Positions 41,534 to 53,539 of a stretch of DNA of 64,000 nucleotides are shown piece by piece; the stretch's first letter is position 1, and every line of letters starts with the position of its first letter. Under the pieces are notes generated by a model, which worked only from the letters and a program-made list of their open reading frames with translations, did no database searches and was not told the origin of the DNA. The position numbers were made by a program, and so were the translations under genes. Source of the DNA: Paramoeba atlantica (taxonomy: Eukaryota; Discosea); the NCBI GenBank assembly GCA_977017575.1, contig CDRNVI010000190.1:1-64000 (forward strand). Direction: 5' to 3'.

Positions 41534-42778
41534 ATGAGCTCTGAAGAAATCCCCAACACAATGAAAGGACTTTGCTACAAAGAATATGGAGAAGCAACCA
41601 AAGTTATCGAATTTCTGGACAATATCCCCGTTCCAAAACCAGGGGCTGACCAACTCTTGATTCGTCAATACGCGAGTGCTATTGATCCGGTGGATTACAA
41701 AATCATGTGTGGGAACTTGAAGATTGTTGAACTTGGAAGAGATTTCCCTATTATTCCAGGGTTTAATATATCTGGCGTTGTTGTGGCTCGTGGTAGAGGT
41801 TGTAAACGAGAGGATATCGAAGTTGGTCATCCTGTTATCGCGTATGCCAAAGCTCGAGAACGTGGAGCCCTTGCTGAGTATGTTTGCATCTCAGAAAATC
41901 TATGTACTCCTCGTCCAAATGGAATGTCTTTTATTGAAGCTGCTACTCTTCCACTTGTGGGAACGACATCTTGGCAAGCTCTCTATGATGTTGCAAAACT
42001 TTCTCTTGGTGAAAGTGTTCTTATTCTTGGAGGGACAACAGCCACTGGAATGGCTGGTATTCAAATTGCTGCTGCTCTTGGTGCTGCTCGTATTTCTTGT
42101 ACATGTTCTGAACGTAATTTTGAGTTTGTTCGGAACCTTGGTGCAACCGATCCCATTGATTATCGATCTTCTGATTGGCGTGAAGATCTTAGGGAAGCCT
42201 GTTTTGATGTTGTTTATGATTGTGTCGGAGGTTTTGAACCTTATGAGGCGTGTTGCGATGGAGAACGCCAACTAATGAACCTTAATCGAAACGGAGAGCG
42301 TCATTGTTATGTAACCATCTGTGGAGATCAGCAAGGATATCTTGGGGTTGCAAGGATGGCAAAGTCAGGAGCGCAAATTTTGTCTCGAAAAATGGCAAGC
42401 ATTGTACCAACTTCCCTTGGAGGTACTTCTCCAAACTATGATCTTATGACTGCAAAGCCGACGTTTCAAACAATCGAAACAGTTGCTGCACTTGCGGAAG
42501 GGGGAGCTCGTGCCAATCTGGTGATGCAGAAGCTCGTTGGGGTTGGAAATTTCTCCTTGCCAGAAAATCCACTGCGAGTTCTTGTTGAGGAATGTTACCC
42601 AATGAATGAGATAGAACGTGTTCGGGCAGCCTTTGAACGTTTGATGAGTGGTCGATCGAGAGGGAAGCAAGTAATTGTGATTCATGATGAAGAGAATGAA
42701 GGCGAGAAAGAGGTGGTGGAGAAGAAGAAAGAAGAAAAGGAAGAGGAGGGAGGTCAAGAAATGAAAGAAGAAAAGTGA
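41534..42778 (+). CDS. Zinc-free MDR-family NAD(P)H oxidoreductase (quinone reductase-like)
   Basis: Single exon, 414 residues, start MSSEEIPNTMKGLCY. It is a medium-chain reductase similar to the quinone oxidoreductase/RTN4IP1 group. GroES-like part: QLLIRQYASAIDPVDYKIM and IIPGFNISGVVVARG. Rossmann part: ESVLILGGTTATGMAGIQIA, which replaces the usual AxGGVG, and FVRNLGATDPIDYRSSD with VVYDCVGG. No catalytic or structural zinc cysteines are in place. The C-terminus carries about 45 extra, mostly acidic and lysine residues (EKEVVEKKKEEKEEE), probably disordered. It is expected to reduce a small carbonyl or quinone with NADPH; the substrate is unknown. Confidence 0.87.
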   Translation: MSSEEIPNTMKGLCYKEYGEATKVIEFLDNIPVPKPGADQLLIRQYASAIDPVDYKIMCGNLKIVELGRDFPIIPGFNISGVVVARGRGCKREDIEVGHPVIAYAKARERGALAEYVCISENLCTPRPNGMSFIEAATLPLVGTTSWQALYDVAKLSLGESVLILGGTTATGMAGIQIAAALGAARISCTCSERNFEFVRNLGATDPIDYRSSDWREDLREACFDVVYDCVGGFEPYEACCDGERQLMNLNRNGERHCYVTICGDQQGYLGVARMAKSGAQILSRKMASIVPTSLGGTSPNYDLMTAKPTFQTIETVAALAEGGARANLVMQKLVGVGNFSLPENPLRVLVEECYPMNEIERVRAAFERLMSGRSRGKQVIVIHDEENEGEKEVVEKKKEEKEEEGGQEMKEEK

Positions 42779-43588
42779 AAAGTGATTTTGGAAATCACTC
42801 GATCAATTTTGAAAGAAAATAATATTTATTTCAAAGAGCTCGAATAAACCCCCTCCCAAGTTCATGATGGGGGAAAACCTGAAATCTTCCCTGTTTTGAT
42901 TCCTTGAAGTCCTTCCCTCTTGTTTTGAAGGTGTTTTGAGTTCCTGAGACAAGTTAAAATTGGATTAAAGGGAGAGGGGGGTTGGTGTTATTCTTTTCTT
43001 CTCTTACTCTTGGATTTTTGACCGTTTCTCATCATCTCCTCTTTTCCGACGAGTTTTTTTTTTGGGAGGGTGCTTTTTCGTGTTGTTTTTCTTTCCCAAA
43101 AACGATTTGGACCAAGACCAAAAATCCAAGGAGAACAAAAGACCTGTGAATGGAGAAAAGAAGATAGAGAAAGCAAAAAAGATGAAGGGGGGTTGAGAAG
43201 GCGAAAGATGGTCGAAAAAGGTATTGCTTTTTCTCATTTTGACGAATCCCTTTTTTGTCAAATTTTTTCTTTTCCGATTTCAATTTTCCCTTCTTCCATA
43301 GATCACCACCACACCGAACCAAAAACGTTATTCGGACCACGAAATCGGGTCCGGAACATTCTTCAATCATTCAAATTTTTTTTGAGGATCCCCAAAAAGA
43401 GCAAAAAAAGCTTCTCGCCGATTTTCAATTTTTGTGGTTTCTGCGTTTTTGCGTGACTCTTTCGAGGAACGGGGTTAAATAATTGATAACCCGACCTTCC
43501 TCTTAAATCCTTCTGTGAAAATCCAGACCCTCGTTAGCGCGCGGGTTTCGTTGGTCTGCTGTTTCTTTTGTTTCCCGTTTTACGAATT
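42779..43588. other. Intergenic region upstream of the VWA-Cache receptor
   Basis: 810 bases, the longest gap in the window. It holds the 3' flank of the MDR gene, then sequence that is richer in GC than most gaps. An imperfect inverted repeat (CGGACC...GGTCCG) lies at about 43337-43357. The last 150 bases before the ATG have unusually high C and G. I see no coding sequence that can be supported. Confidence 0.4.
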
Positions 43589-46500
43589 ATGCGATCGTGT
43601 TACTTGCTCGCTCTTTTTTCCCTCGTTTCTCTTGTTGCGGGAGATCCTGGTTCTGCCGCGATTGGGGCTGCAGAAAATATTTTTGAGGTCATCAATGGAC
43701 GAGGTCAGTTTGCAGAAATTCAAAGGATTATGTCAGAACAGGTTTGTGTTGTAGTTGCACCCCACAATTATTTGTGGTTTTTTCTTCTTTTTTCGTTCAC
43801 CAATTAATTTTTCTTTTTTTAGATTGTTTCCAACTTAAACATTGATGGAAATGTGGAAGCCGCTTCTGTTGGTTCCTCACTTGATGCTCTCATCCGCCCA
43901 CAAAGGGACGCTTTGTTTTCGATGCGAGATTGCATCGTCGCACAACAAACAGATACAAGGGGAGAGGACATCGCAACCGCCTCTTACCACGGGGTTTACA
44001 GTGATGAAGGTTGGGATCGAACCAAAGAAGAAAACGCGGTCGATTGTGCGTGTCTCGCTCCAGTCTGGAATCAATCCGTTACGGGAACCACAGTTTTACA
44101 AGCCTTTTTGGGTTCCAGTGGGTTCATTGAAGGATATTTTACGGATTTGGCATTGAATACAGCAGAGTCTTCGATTGGCGAAACCTCTGATGCTCGCACA
44201 AACCCGAATTTCGTTTCTTCAACAACTTTTCAAAAACAGGTCATCATCATGTTGGATTTCTCGAACCTTCCCGAGGAGGATGGGGTCGATTTTCTCGCTG
44301 CGATGAAACTTGGGAGTCATGCTGTGATTCAAGGTTTGTCGGATTTGGACTCCATTCAAGTCGTCACTTCGGTTCCTGGATTCGATAAGGGATTTGATTG
44401 TGGTGGAGAACAGCTTCTTCGTGGGACTGAGAGTAACAAGAAGGCCATCATGGATTACGTTGATACTCTGACCTCCCCTGGGCCAAATGATCCCTCTCAT
44501 CTTACTCCACTTGAAATCTTTTCGAATGCCTTCAACTTGACCCCGATTGCTGGATCTGCGCCCTCTTGTCAGCCATTATTTTTGTATGTTTCTGCCAATC
44601 AGTTCGCGAAAGGGAACGTGAGAGAAATTACGGTTTTGAAGAATTTGGTGCTAGGATCTTTACTTTTGCGATTCAGTCTGCAACCGATCCGGAAGGGTAC
44701 TTGGGAGGAGGTTCGATGTACAATCTGGCTTGTGAAAATGATGGATCGTGGTACAACGTTCAAAACGATGATGATATGCCAAACAAAATGATTCAGTATC
44801 AAATGCTTGTTCAACGTTCACGTACAATCACTGAGCCAACTTGGCGGGTGAATCTCCCTTCTTATGGAGGGTTGCACGGTCTTGTGATTTCGGGTGCATT
44901 ACCTGTTTTTCTTCCATCTGAAAAAACAGTCAAAAGTACTTTGGTTGGTGTTGTTGTGGTTGAATTTACTTTTGCTGATATCCAAGAATACCTTTTGTCT
45001 CTGAAGGTCGGTTTATCTTTTGCGTTTTTGACGACTTGGAATGCTGACTTGTTGATCCACCCAATTTATCGTGACCCAGAAGTTGTTTCAAATCTTCCAC
45101 TTTATTATGATGTTACCCATGTCGAAAGTTCTGAGAACTTTGTGAACGAGGTTCGCGGGCTTCTTGTGAGCCAGAGATCTGGAGAAAAGTCAGTGCTTGT
45201 AGATCGACCACTTCCAAGAGGAGACACTGGAACAGTGGGTTACTCAACAACATCAGTGAACACTACCTTTTTCTGGTCCCAATTACAATCTCTTCCATTT
45301 ACAGTGGTTCTTGCTTTCACAGAGTCACGATTACGTTCTCCTTTCTTTACTGCAAACGACGAAACTGATCCTGTCATGACAACGAAAATCGGTCGTCTCT
45401 TGGATCAACCTGATGTTTTTGATTACGTTCCTGATGACTACTTTGATTATTTGACAGATCATCCAGGCCGTGTTCAATTTAACTATGGATATGTTCATTG
45501 CAGGGACACAGTTAGGAGTTATGACAACATATTAGCAAAGGCAGCTCTTTCTGAAATGTCTGGAGGAGTTTTAAATGACAACAATATTTTGGAACAACCT
45601 GATACAATTCGAGCGATCCAAACCTATTTGAACAATTTCAACAGACCCTTTAACGAGAATCCGGGTTTCCTTGCAGATTTCAGATCGAACTCTCGAATTG
45701 GTAGTCAATTTTTCAAGAAATGGCGAGAGGATAGTGCGTTGGGTAATGATGTTGATGGTATGTTTCGGTTTGCTGGATTTTATACGGATAGTTCCGTGAC
45801 TTTTCCTGGTCTTGTGTATCTTCCTTCGACTCTGTTTTCCTTTATTTCACAACGACCTTGGTATCAAAAGGCGGAAAGTAATCCTCGTGTGACTGCCATT
45901 TCGAGTCCCTATTCCGATCTTAACCATGGACATAAAGTTTCGACTGTCTCTCAAGCAATCCTTGAAGATCCTAATGTACCATTGGAGGACATTTTTATTT
46001 TTGGTGTGATTGGTGTTGATTTCCCTTACCCAGCTCTCCATCAAGGATTCGTTGATGCCACTGGTTGTGCTTATGATTGGGAACAGGCAATGAATGATGG
46101 TACTCCGATGTGTTACTTAATGGATAATTCTGGCTTTCTAGTTATTACACCTGACTTTTTAGCCCCCGGTTTTAATACCTATGATAAAACCAATAGTGAT
46201 ACTCTTCCAGTGGGAGTTGCTGAACCTTATTTGACTCTCGACTTATTATCCAAAGGAATTATGACTCGTAATGTCTTTACCAATTTCCGTGGAGAAACAA
46301 CAACACTGATTTACGATGATGAGGGGAATGTTGAGGGAGTCAATATCTCTCCAATCGATATTCCACAAACAGTTCCACAATTTGAAGTGAATGAAACCGC
46401 CCTCGAGGAAGCTGGTGGTTTCGTTTCAGGAATTCTCGAGAAAGTGGACGGTTATTGTACTTCTGGAACATACACCATCACAAAAGTTACCGGAACAAAT

Positions 46501-47586
46501 TCCTTTTTGATCTATGTTGAAGATTATTCCTTGGATAACAACGAGGATTGTCGAGTTTTTGACTTGGATTCAACCGAAAACATTACGTTTGGGATTTGTG
46601 AGGAAGCAGGATATAATTATTCCCAGTTTTACCCAGTTTGTCCAAATTCTGATGAAAGACAAAGCACAACTGAGAGGAACCGACCAGAGGATGCTCAATG
46701 CGATTTGGTGCCTCCAAAAGAGGCAGATTTTGTTGCTTGGGGAGATCCAGCTGCGATTGCGATGGTGACTGTGGCTTCTGTGTTGATATTTGTGACTTTG
46801 ATTATGTGGGGAATTATTCTAAAGTACCGTGGTACCCCTGTGATTATGATGGCCTCCCCTGTCTTTGTTTATCTTCAGTTTTTTGGTTTTATTTTGGGTT
46901 ATTTTAATATTTACTTGTGGACTGGAGAACCAACTGATGTGCAGTGTGGTTTGCGGCCTTGGATAGCTTCAATTGCTTTTGTTTTAATTGTTGGACCCAT
47001 GTTTGCTAAAACATATCGTATTTGGAAACTCTTCTCTGGAAAAGGATTCTTTGCAAAGAAGATCTCTGACACCACTGTCTTATTTTATGTTGGTTTGATG
47101 TTGGTCGTTCCATTGATTATTTGTATTATTTGGAGTGCCTATGAGATGCCTGAGCCAACGTACAATGATGACGATTTCGATGATGATAAGAGAACTTATC
47201 GATGTGATGGTGATAATTGCCGAATTTTCGAAGGTATTATGATTGGTTATTGTGGTTGTTTATTGGCATTGGGGTCTTTCTTTGCTTTCCGTTCTCGAAA
47301 AGGATCTTCTTATTTTAATGAAGCGAGATTCATTGGTGTTTCCATCTATATGATCTCTTTTTGTGGGGTTGTTGGTGTCGTTCTGACATATGTCCTTCTC
47401 GGCCTTCCGATTGCGTACTATCTCGTGTTTTGTGTTTCTGTGATGTTTGCGATTTTCTTCACAACTCTGGTTGTTTATTACCCCAAAATCAGAGTTTGTC
47501 TTTTCAAACCAGCAAAAAATGTCTACAAGAGTTCTACTCGAAATGGGAGTACAAATACACCAACCGCAAGTATGATGGACGCTTGA
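43589..47586 (+). CDS. VWA-dCache class C GPCR (alpha2delta-like ectodomain), one apparent frame break
   Basis: Start MRSCYLLALFSLVSLVAG (signal peptide). One clear intron ends at about 43822; the rest is essentially one exon. The ectodomain resembles calcium-channel alpha2delta and CACHD proteins. It has a VWA-N block (VDCACLAPVWNQS), then a VWA core (KQVIIMLDFSNLPEEDG to ARIFTFAIQSATDPEG). Cache regions follow (RPWYQKAES, DLNHGHKVSTVS). After a Cys-containing stalk come seven 7tm_3 membrane segments (from about 46.74 kb), with CGLRPWIASIAFVL and KTYRIWKLF at TM3. The MIDAS motif DxSxS is DFSNL, so metal binding is doubtful. Near 44.58-44.66 kb the frame changes in mid-VWA, between KGNVREI and EEFGARIF. 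A 29-base intron (GTATGT...GAAAG) would restore frame but drops VWA residues. A real frameshift or a sequence error is also possible. Confidence 0.8.
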
Positions 47587-47732
47587 TGAACTGTTACCTA
47601 ACCTTTCTCCATTTGTAAATAAACAGTCTCAGATGGTAGTCCCATTTGAGTTCTTTTTCTGGAAATCTGTTTTTATTTTTCTTAAATTGACAGTAACCTT
47701 TTTCAACTTACGGATGAGAATGGGGTCATCAA

Positions 47733-47837
47733 TCATGGGGGTGATTTTTCTTGGATTTTTCTTTTTGAATTCTGACTAATTTGTTCCAAGAGGAAATTCT
47801 TTCTTGACCAGTCGAACTTTTCTGACCAAACTTTTCT
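47733..47837 (+). repeat. ~105-base direct repeat, copy 1 (upstream of the protease)
   Basis: From TCATGGGGG to ACTTTTCT, nearly identical to 53540-53643 in the same orientation. Shared landmarks are TTTTTCTTGGATTTTTC, TTGAATTCTGACT, TTTGTTCCAAGAG and CCAGTCGAACTTTTCTGACC. It is non-coding in both places. Confidence 0.9.
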
Positions 47838-48006
47838 CAACTCAGACCAGCATTGCTCTCAATAAAAGGGAAAGCAATTGTCTCCAGAGTCGTGAATCTC
47901 ATTCGAAAAACACTCTCTCCAAATAAAGCAGTTAGGACCTCGAAACGCGGTTCAAAAAAATTAAAATCTTCTTTCTCAAAAATGTATGAGAAACACTCCA
48001 CTTTCC

Positions 48007-48032
48007 AAAGGGACCATTTAAAAGGTCCCTTT
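48007..48032. promoter_or_regulatory. Perfect inverted repeat upstream of the protease gene
   Basis: AAAGGGACC (48007-48015), an 8-base spacer, then GGTCCCTTT (48024-48032), about 190 bases before the protease start. It may be a factor-binding site or a hairpin in the leader. Confidence 0.5.
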
Positions 48033-48220
48033 AAGGCCGGCGGCACCAAGTTTTGTCACGATGTAATTCCTAAAAGGGAGTGTTTTTTTTCGAAAATCGG
48101 GTTTCAAAAAATATCGTGTTTCACGCAGAAAAAAAAAATCCCAATTTTCCAAATTTTTGGGACTGATCGATATTTGGGCCAATCAACTTATCTCGATTTT
48201 TTTTTGGTGGAGTTGGAAGG

Positions 48221-49746
48221 ATGTGGTTTTCACGGTGGCGTTTGGCGATTTCCATTGCCGCGCTGTTATTAATTTTTGGCTTTGTGGGTGTCGTTGAGAG
48301 CGGGACGGTTGTAATCGATGAAATTCTCCCTTATTGTATTGATGAGACAGGAGCAAGTTCGATTTTCCACCTGTTTTTGTGTTTTTTTTTTGACTTTTTT
48401 TTGACTTTTTTTGGGTTCCAGAAAGAAGAGATGATGAGTGGCTTTCTTGGAAAACTGGCAAGAAAAGAGATTTTCTTCTTTCAAACCCAATCGAAACAAG
48501 TTTGAGTTTCTTCGATTTTTTTGAATCAATTCCTTTTCTGAAAATCTTTAACAAAAAAGGTTCACCAAATTTTGAAAGTGTTTCCTTCTCGGAAGAAGAG
48601 TACGGAGAATTAGGATATGCATCAACAGCATCAGCTGGTGAGTCTTTTTTGTTTGAGTTTTGATTGAGTTTTTTGTTCATTTTGTGTTCTGGTTTTAGGT
48701 GCTTACAAAGTTGGGTTGGCACGTGAGGTTTCGGTTGCTTTTTCAGAATCAGGTCATTTTTTTTTATTATTTTTTTTTTCAACGTTTTTTTTTGACCAAT
48801 CGAATTTCAAAACAGGAATTGCAAAAGTCGAATGTCCAGAGACAACAAGCTCTATGAGATTAAAAATGGCTGGTCCTTTAACCGGTTCTCAAACCTTTTG
48901 GGTTATGAGCGATTTGAATGGTTCCAACATTTTTTTTTTTTTGAAAGAGAAAGAAGATTTATGCAGAAACAATCAACAAAGAAATGGATAATCTCTTAAA
49001 TGGGACACCATTGAGACACCATTGAGAACACTTTTTTGACTGTTTTCTCTCTTTTGTAGATGGGAACGAGGAGGTCTTGGGGCCTTTTTCTGGTGATTAT
49101 CTGAATTCTAAGGGCGGTTTTATTCGCTCAGTTCCAGGTATTGATATCGAAAAATTCTTTTTTCTTTCATTTATTTTCCTTCACCATTTTTCTCACACAT
49201 TCTTATTTTTTAAAGGTTACAAAGCAACTGTTCACGTTGAAGATGAATCTGGGATTTCGGAAGTGGGAGATCTGAAAGTTGCTTCGGTTTCTTGTCGATT
49301 TCCGGATCCAAAGATTGTTGAGCGAGTTGCTGAAGTAAAGAGAAGAGGATTGCGTCGTGAGTGGGAAGAGATAAGGGGCGATAACAAAGCTATTTTATCA
49401 AAGAGGGACTTTTGTGACTGGAATGAAGCATGTACAGTTAATGCAAACTGTTTTGAAGATTCTGATTTTCCTTTTGATCGAGTGATCTCTGAAGGTGCAA
49501 TTGCTCAAATGGTCTTCTTTTTTTCTCTTGTTTTTCTTAGATATTTTATTAATCAACTCTTTTAATACAGTTGTATGAGAGAACTACAGGATCTTATATT
49601 TGTACTGGCAGTCTCATTGGAGATGCTCTAAGTTCAATTTTATATTTACTCCTCTTATCCTTTCTTTTTTCTAATTTTTTTTTTCCTTAAGGAACTGCGG
49701 ATTCTCGGTTGTTTATCACTGCAAATCATTGTCTCAACACCGATGT

Positions 49747-49779
<33 letters not shown>

Positions 49780-52700
49780 CTAAACTTTTTTACTCCAGGC
49801 TGAGGCTGACTCTCTTGAACTTCATTTTAATTATTCTGTTGAATGTGGAGCAGATTGTTACCCGGTTTTGCTTTTCAATCTTTTTTTTTCTTCTTTCCAT
49901 TGAGCTCATGAACCTTTCTTTTTTTTTTTGAATTTTTTCAGACTGAAGGTGATATATACAAGCCTTTCAATGACCCTTATGCTTTGTATGTTGCTGGAGC
50001 AGATCTTCTTGTTTGTTTTCATAACCCTCTCTCTTTCTCTCTGATTCTCATTTTTAAACAATCACTAATTAGGCAACTGGAACCTATGCTGATTATACCT
50101 TAATGGAACTTGATGTGATTTTTCCCCTTTTATCTCTTTTTTTCATCCTTTTTTCTGAGACTCATAACTGTAGGACATTCCCGAGTATAGATGTTATTAT
50201 GGTTGGACAAGTGATGAAGATTATGCGGAGCACTACAACGAAGTGGTTTATCGATTCTCTCATCCCAAGGGATCTCCAAGGGTTAAAACTTCATTTTTTT
50301 ATAATGTTTTTTTATTTATTTATTCAATAATCTTTCCTTTCTCCATCAGATTTTTTCGAATCAATCAATTCTATACAATGTTGATTTCTATTGTTCCTCT
50401 CTTCCTCGACCCCGATTCATCTATTCGGAGCAAATTACCACAGTGGAGGGCGATTCAACAATGGGTCTGTTTCTTCTTCTCTCTCTTTCTTCTTTCTTTT
50501 TCTTTCTTTTTCTTTTTTCCTCTCAGATTCTGAGAAAAAATCAACAGATGGAGGGAGCTCAGGGTCAGGGTTATTTAATGTTGATAACCAGTTAGTTGGA
50601 ACTCTTTATGGGACTTGCGGTTATCGAAATGCTGATCTTTGTGACTTTTCCCAGTATAATCTTATTGGTATTTCTCTCTTTCTCTCCTTCTCTTTTTTAT
50701 TTCCCTCCTTTTCTAAAAAGTGGTTCAAAAAAATAGATGGATCATTTTATTATGCATACGAAGCTGATGTCGAAGATGTTCTGAACCCCACCCCATCTCC
50801 CATTGTCCCATGTGGGCCTGTGAAGGTTTGGGAATTGGACTTCAATACATATCCTGATGGCTCCTCAGTGCCCAATGGACTTATAAGTGGCTTGCCCAGT
50901 GCATGGGGCACAAGCTCCTACGGGAATTTGTATATCAGCACGGCTAACGAAGAGACAGCAACGGATTATTGCTATGGTCGCTATTACGATTGGAGAATTT
51001 GCCATCCCCCTCAAATCTTTGACAGCGCCGTCCCAACTTATGATCGAGATCTTGGGACCCCGAATCAGCAATTTGGTGGACCAGGAAAAGGTTCAGGAGG
51101 AAGTGCCCCTCCGGGAGAGAATAGGTATGCCAAAGGGAACCTTATCATTATTTCTGAGCACAACAACGTAAATCAACCTGATGATGAGGCTAATGGCGGA
51201 GATGTTTGGTTTCGCTGGGGTATTGATGTCCCACTCGCTTATGTTGAGATTATCGATATTGATCTGAATGAAGTGGATGGTTACCTTGAAATTTATGACG
51301 AACATGATAATGTGGTGTTGTGGCAACAACTTTTGGCTTTTGGAGAAAATTGCTACTTTCGCGGTGATTTTCCCGCTGGGACTTGGGGTCGGTCTATGAA
51401 AATTCATTTCCCTGGCAGTGGAGGTCGATTTTTTTTTTTGAAATGAGTTTTAAAAAATAATTCTCTAACTTGTTTTTATCCTTTTCTAGGAATTGCATCT
51501 GTGGGTTATTGTTCTGACGCCACTGCTCAAAACGCTATTGGAGACTTAGTGTGGCTTGATCTGAACAGGAATGGATTGCAGGATGGTTATGAGTGGGGTG
51601 TTGGAGGTGAGGGATTTTTTTGAGGCTTTGTTTTTTATTTTTACTTTTATTTTTTTTTTAAAATCCCTTGTCAGGCGTGACTGTGACCTTGCATCAGCAA
51701 GGTTCTACTGGAACAAGTCAAAGACTCGGGCAACAGGAAACAGATCAATACGGAAAATACTATTTTGGCAGTCTACCAGATGCCTCTTATCAAGTGGCGT
51801 TTATTGTTCCCTCAACCGTCCTTCCCAGCGATTTTTCGTTTACAACTGAAGGTGAATCTCCAAATGATGAGAACAGCGATGCTGGCCCAGTTTCCTACCC
51901 TTCACCTTCTATTAGAGGTAACATTTTCTTTCTTTCTCTTGAGTTTGGTGAATTATTTTCCTCACTTTACTTCTTAAAGGTGTTACTGATGGAATCAGTG
52001 TTTCTGGAGGAGAGGAGGACTTGACTTGGGATGCTGGATTGGAACTTGATGCTGCTGTGGACTGTGTGTACACCCCTGCCTACCTTGCCGCACACCCAGA
52101 AATTTGGCCCATTGATGAAATTTTTATTGGCCAAACTTCTTATGACTCATCCGAAATCTCTTCTTATCTCTCCACAACTAGCACAGATGAGACAGATCAA
52201 CTGAAAAAATACTACTTTGCTTCCCTCTTGAGTGTGTCGACTGGTGCGAATGACGAGGAAGCTCGGACAGCGCTTGATGATTCACATGATACATTAAATG
52301 GCTCACCTACCCCAACACCTACCCCAGACCTCACCAACAGCTTACATGATTTCACGGATGGGTATTATGAATACCCAGACAATTGTATTGATCCATTTTC
52401 TTTTGAGTGTGATTGTGCAAGATCCTTTGATACAACTTGTGTTGATGGAATCGAGGTTTCCATAACAGAATTGACCGAAACAGAAATTGTTTACTCAATC
52501 TGTGCAGATGAAAATAATGCTGCTTGCGAAGCTACTAAAGATCTCAGCCACTTTGACTTTTCACTTGTACAAGATCCTGCCTGTGTAGTTATGGGGGAGA
52601 GCTATACTTCTTTGTTCGGGGAGACGTGCCTTTCCACATATCCGGTGGGATCACCCCCTCCCCCTTGGTCAGATTGTTCTTCTGCTCAAAGTTGTGAAAT

Positions 52701-53274
52701 TAAGCCAGGAGGTGACCCTTCATGTAAGGATTTCGATACGGGTCCTGTAGTAAAATGCAACCAAGAGCTCGATATTGGCAAATGCAGGTTGGCTCACTTA
52801 ACGTTCCCTGAGTCTTGGGAAATTGGACCTACCTTTTTCGTTTCAAAGGATCAAAACTGTATCCCTGGATGCATTCTTGGACCTGCTTGTCAATCTTGCC
52901 AAACTGATTACTTTCTCAATTGTTCACACACTGATGGAATTGAGACAACAGTCGCTCGACCGTCGACTCTCAATTTTGAAGGCTGTGATGTGACGACGAC
53001 AGTGGAGACAGGAGACACCTCCACAGACTATTATCAAGTTCTGATTGATAATGGTGGAACGAAATGCGCCTCCGATTTGAATAAGTGTGGGGAATTTTTG
53101 GTGGGTTGTGGTTCTTTTGGGAATGATCTTCGAGGGATCATTTTTGAGCAAGTCATCACTGAGTGGCTTATGACTGTTAAAGTGAAGTGTCATTGTACCG
53201 AATTTGAGTCCACTGATTCGCAATATGATATTGATATTGATCCTACTATTTGTCCTGCCTTTACTCCTTCTTAA
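48221..53274 (+). CDS. Secreted trypsin-like serine protease (lysyl endopeptidase-like) with SdrD-B-like domain
   Basis: Many small exons, then larger ones; start MWFSRWRLAISIAALLLIF (signal peptide), end CPAFTPS. The protease part resembles bacterial lysyl endopeptidases. Early exons read FESVSFSEEEYGELGYASTASA. The catalytic His is in LFITANHCLNTD (about 49.72 kb), the Asp in ADYTLMELD (about 50.1 kb), and the Ser in GGSSGSGLFN with VGTLYGTCG (about 50.57 kb). A TCTGSLIGD-like cysteine block is seen near 49.6 kb. Downstream is a Cys-poor beta-rich domain (50.8-51.4 kb), then an SdrD-B-like fold at 51.5-51.9 kb (IGDLVWLDLNRNGLQD, then DQYGKYYFGSLPD). A long Cys-rich C-terminal region follows. 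The role is probably extracellular or phagosomal digestion of proteins. SdrD-B domains are mainly bacterial, so transfer or domain capture is possible. The first exon joins are the least certain. Confidence 0.75.
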
Positions 53275-53379
53275 ATTAATTTGGTTTCTTCTTTTTTTAT
53301 TAAAAAATAAAATAAATCTTTTCAAAATGCAACCTCAAGTACAAACAAACAACCCCCTCGAAAGCCTTTTGTAAACATT

Positions 53380-53409
53380 AAAAACTCTTTTTCTGGAAAA
53401 AGAGTTTTT
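53380..53409. terminator. Perfect 13-bp hairpin downstream of the protease
   Basis: AAAAACTCTTTTT, loop CTGG, AAAAAGAGTTTTT, about 105 bases past the stop. It has the shape of a strong hairpin with a T tail. In a nuclear genome it could be a 3' end or RNA stability element. The function is not established, and a chance A/T foldback is not excluded. Confidence 0.4.
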
Positions 53410-53539
53410 TATTTTTCCAAAATTTGAAAAGAACCCACAAGAAAATGAAGAAATTGTTCAAACCCGTCCGACAATCCTTTTCTTCTTTCTTCGTTCTCTT
53501 GTTCTTTTTCGAGGAAAAAAGTTGCGGATGAGGATGAGG

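Larger units (their letters stand above)
47587..48220. other. Intergenic region upstream of the secreted protease
   Basis: 634 bases containing one copy of a ~105-base repeat (47733-47837) and a perfect 9-base-pair inverted repeat (48007-48032). Both are listed separately. No gene is evident. Confidence 0.5.

Noticed and set aside
43330-43365. Inverted repeat CGGACC...GGTCCG as a regulatory hairpin
   Set aside because: Only six pairs, imperfect beyond that, and no second copy; it is too weak to claim.
47505-47535. FKPAKN in the cytosolic tail of the VWA-Cache receptor, with close nucleotide match to the KPAKR tail
   Set aside because: It is internal, 27 residues or so from the stop, and follows the last membrane segment. 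Coincidence is the simpler reading.
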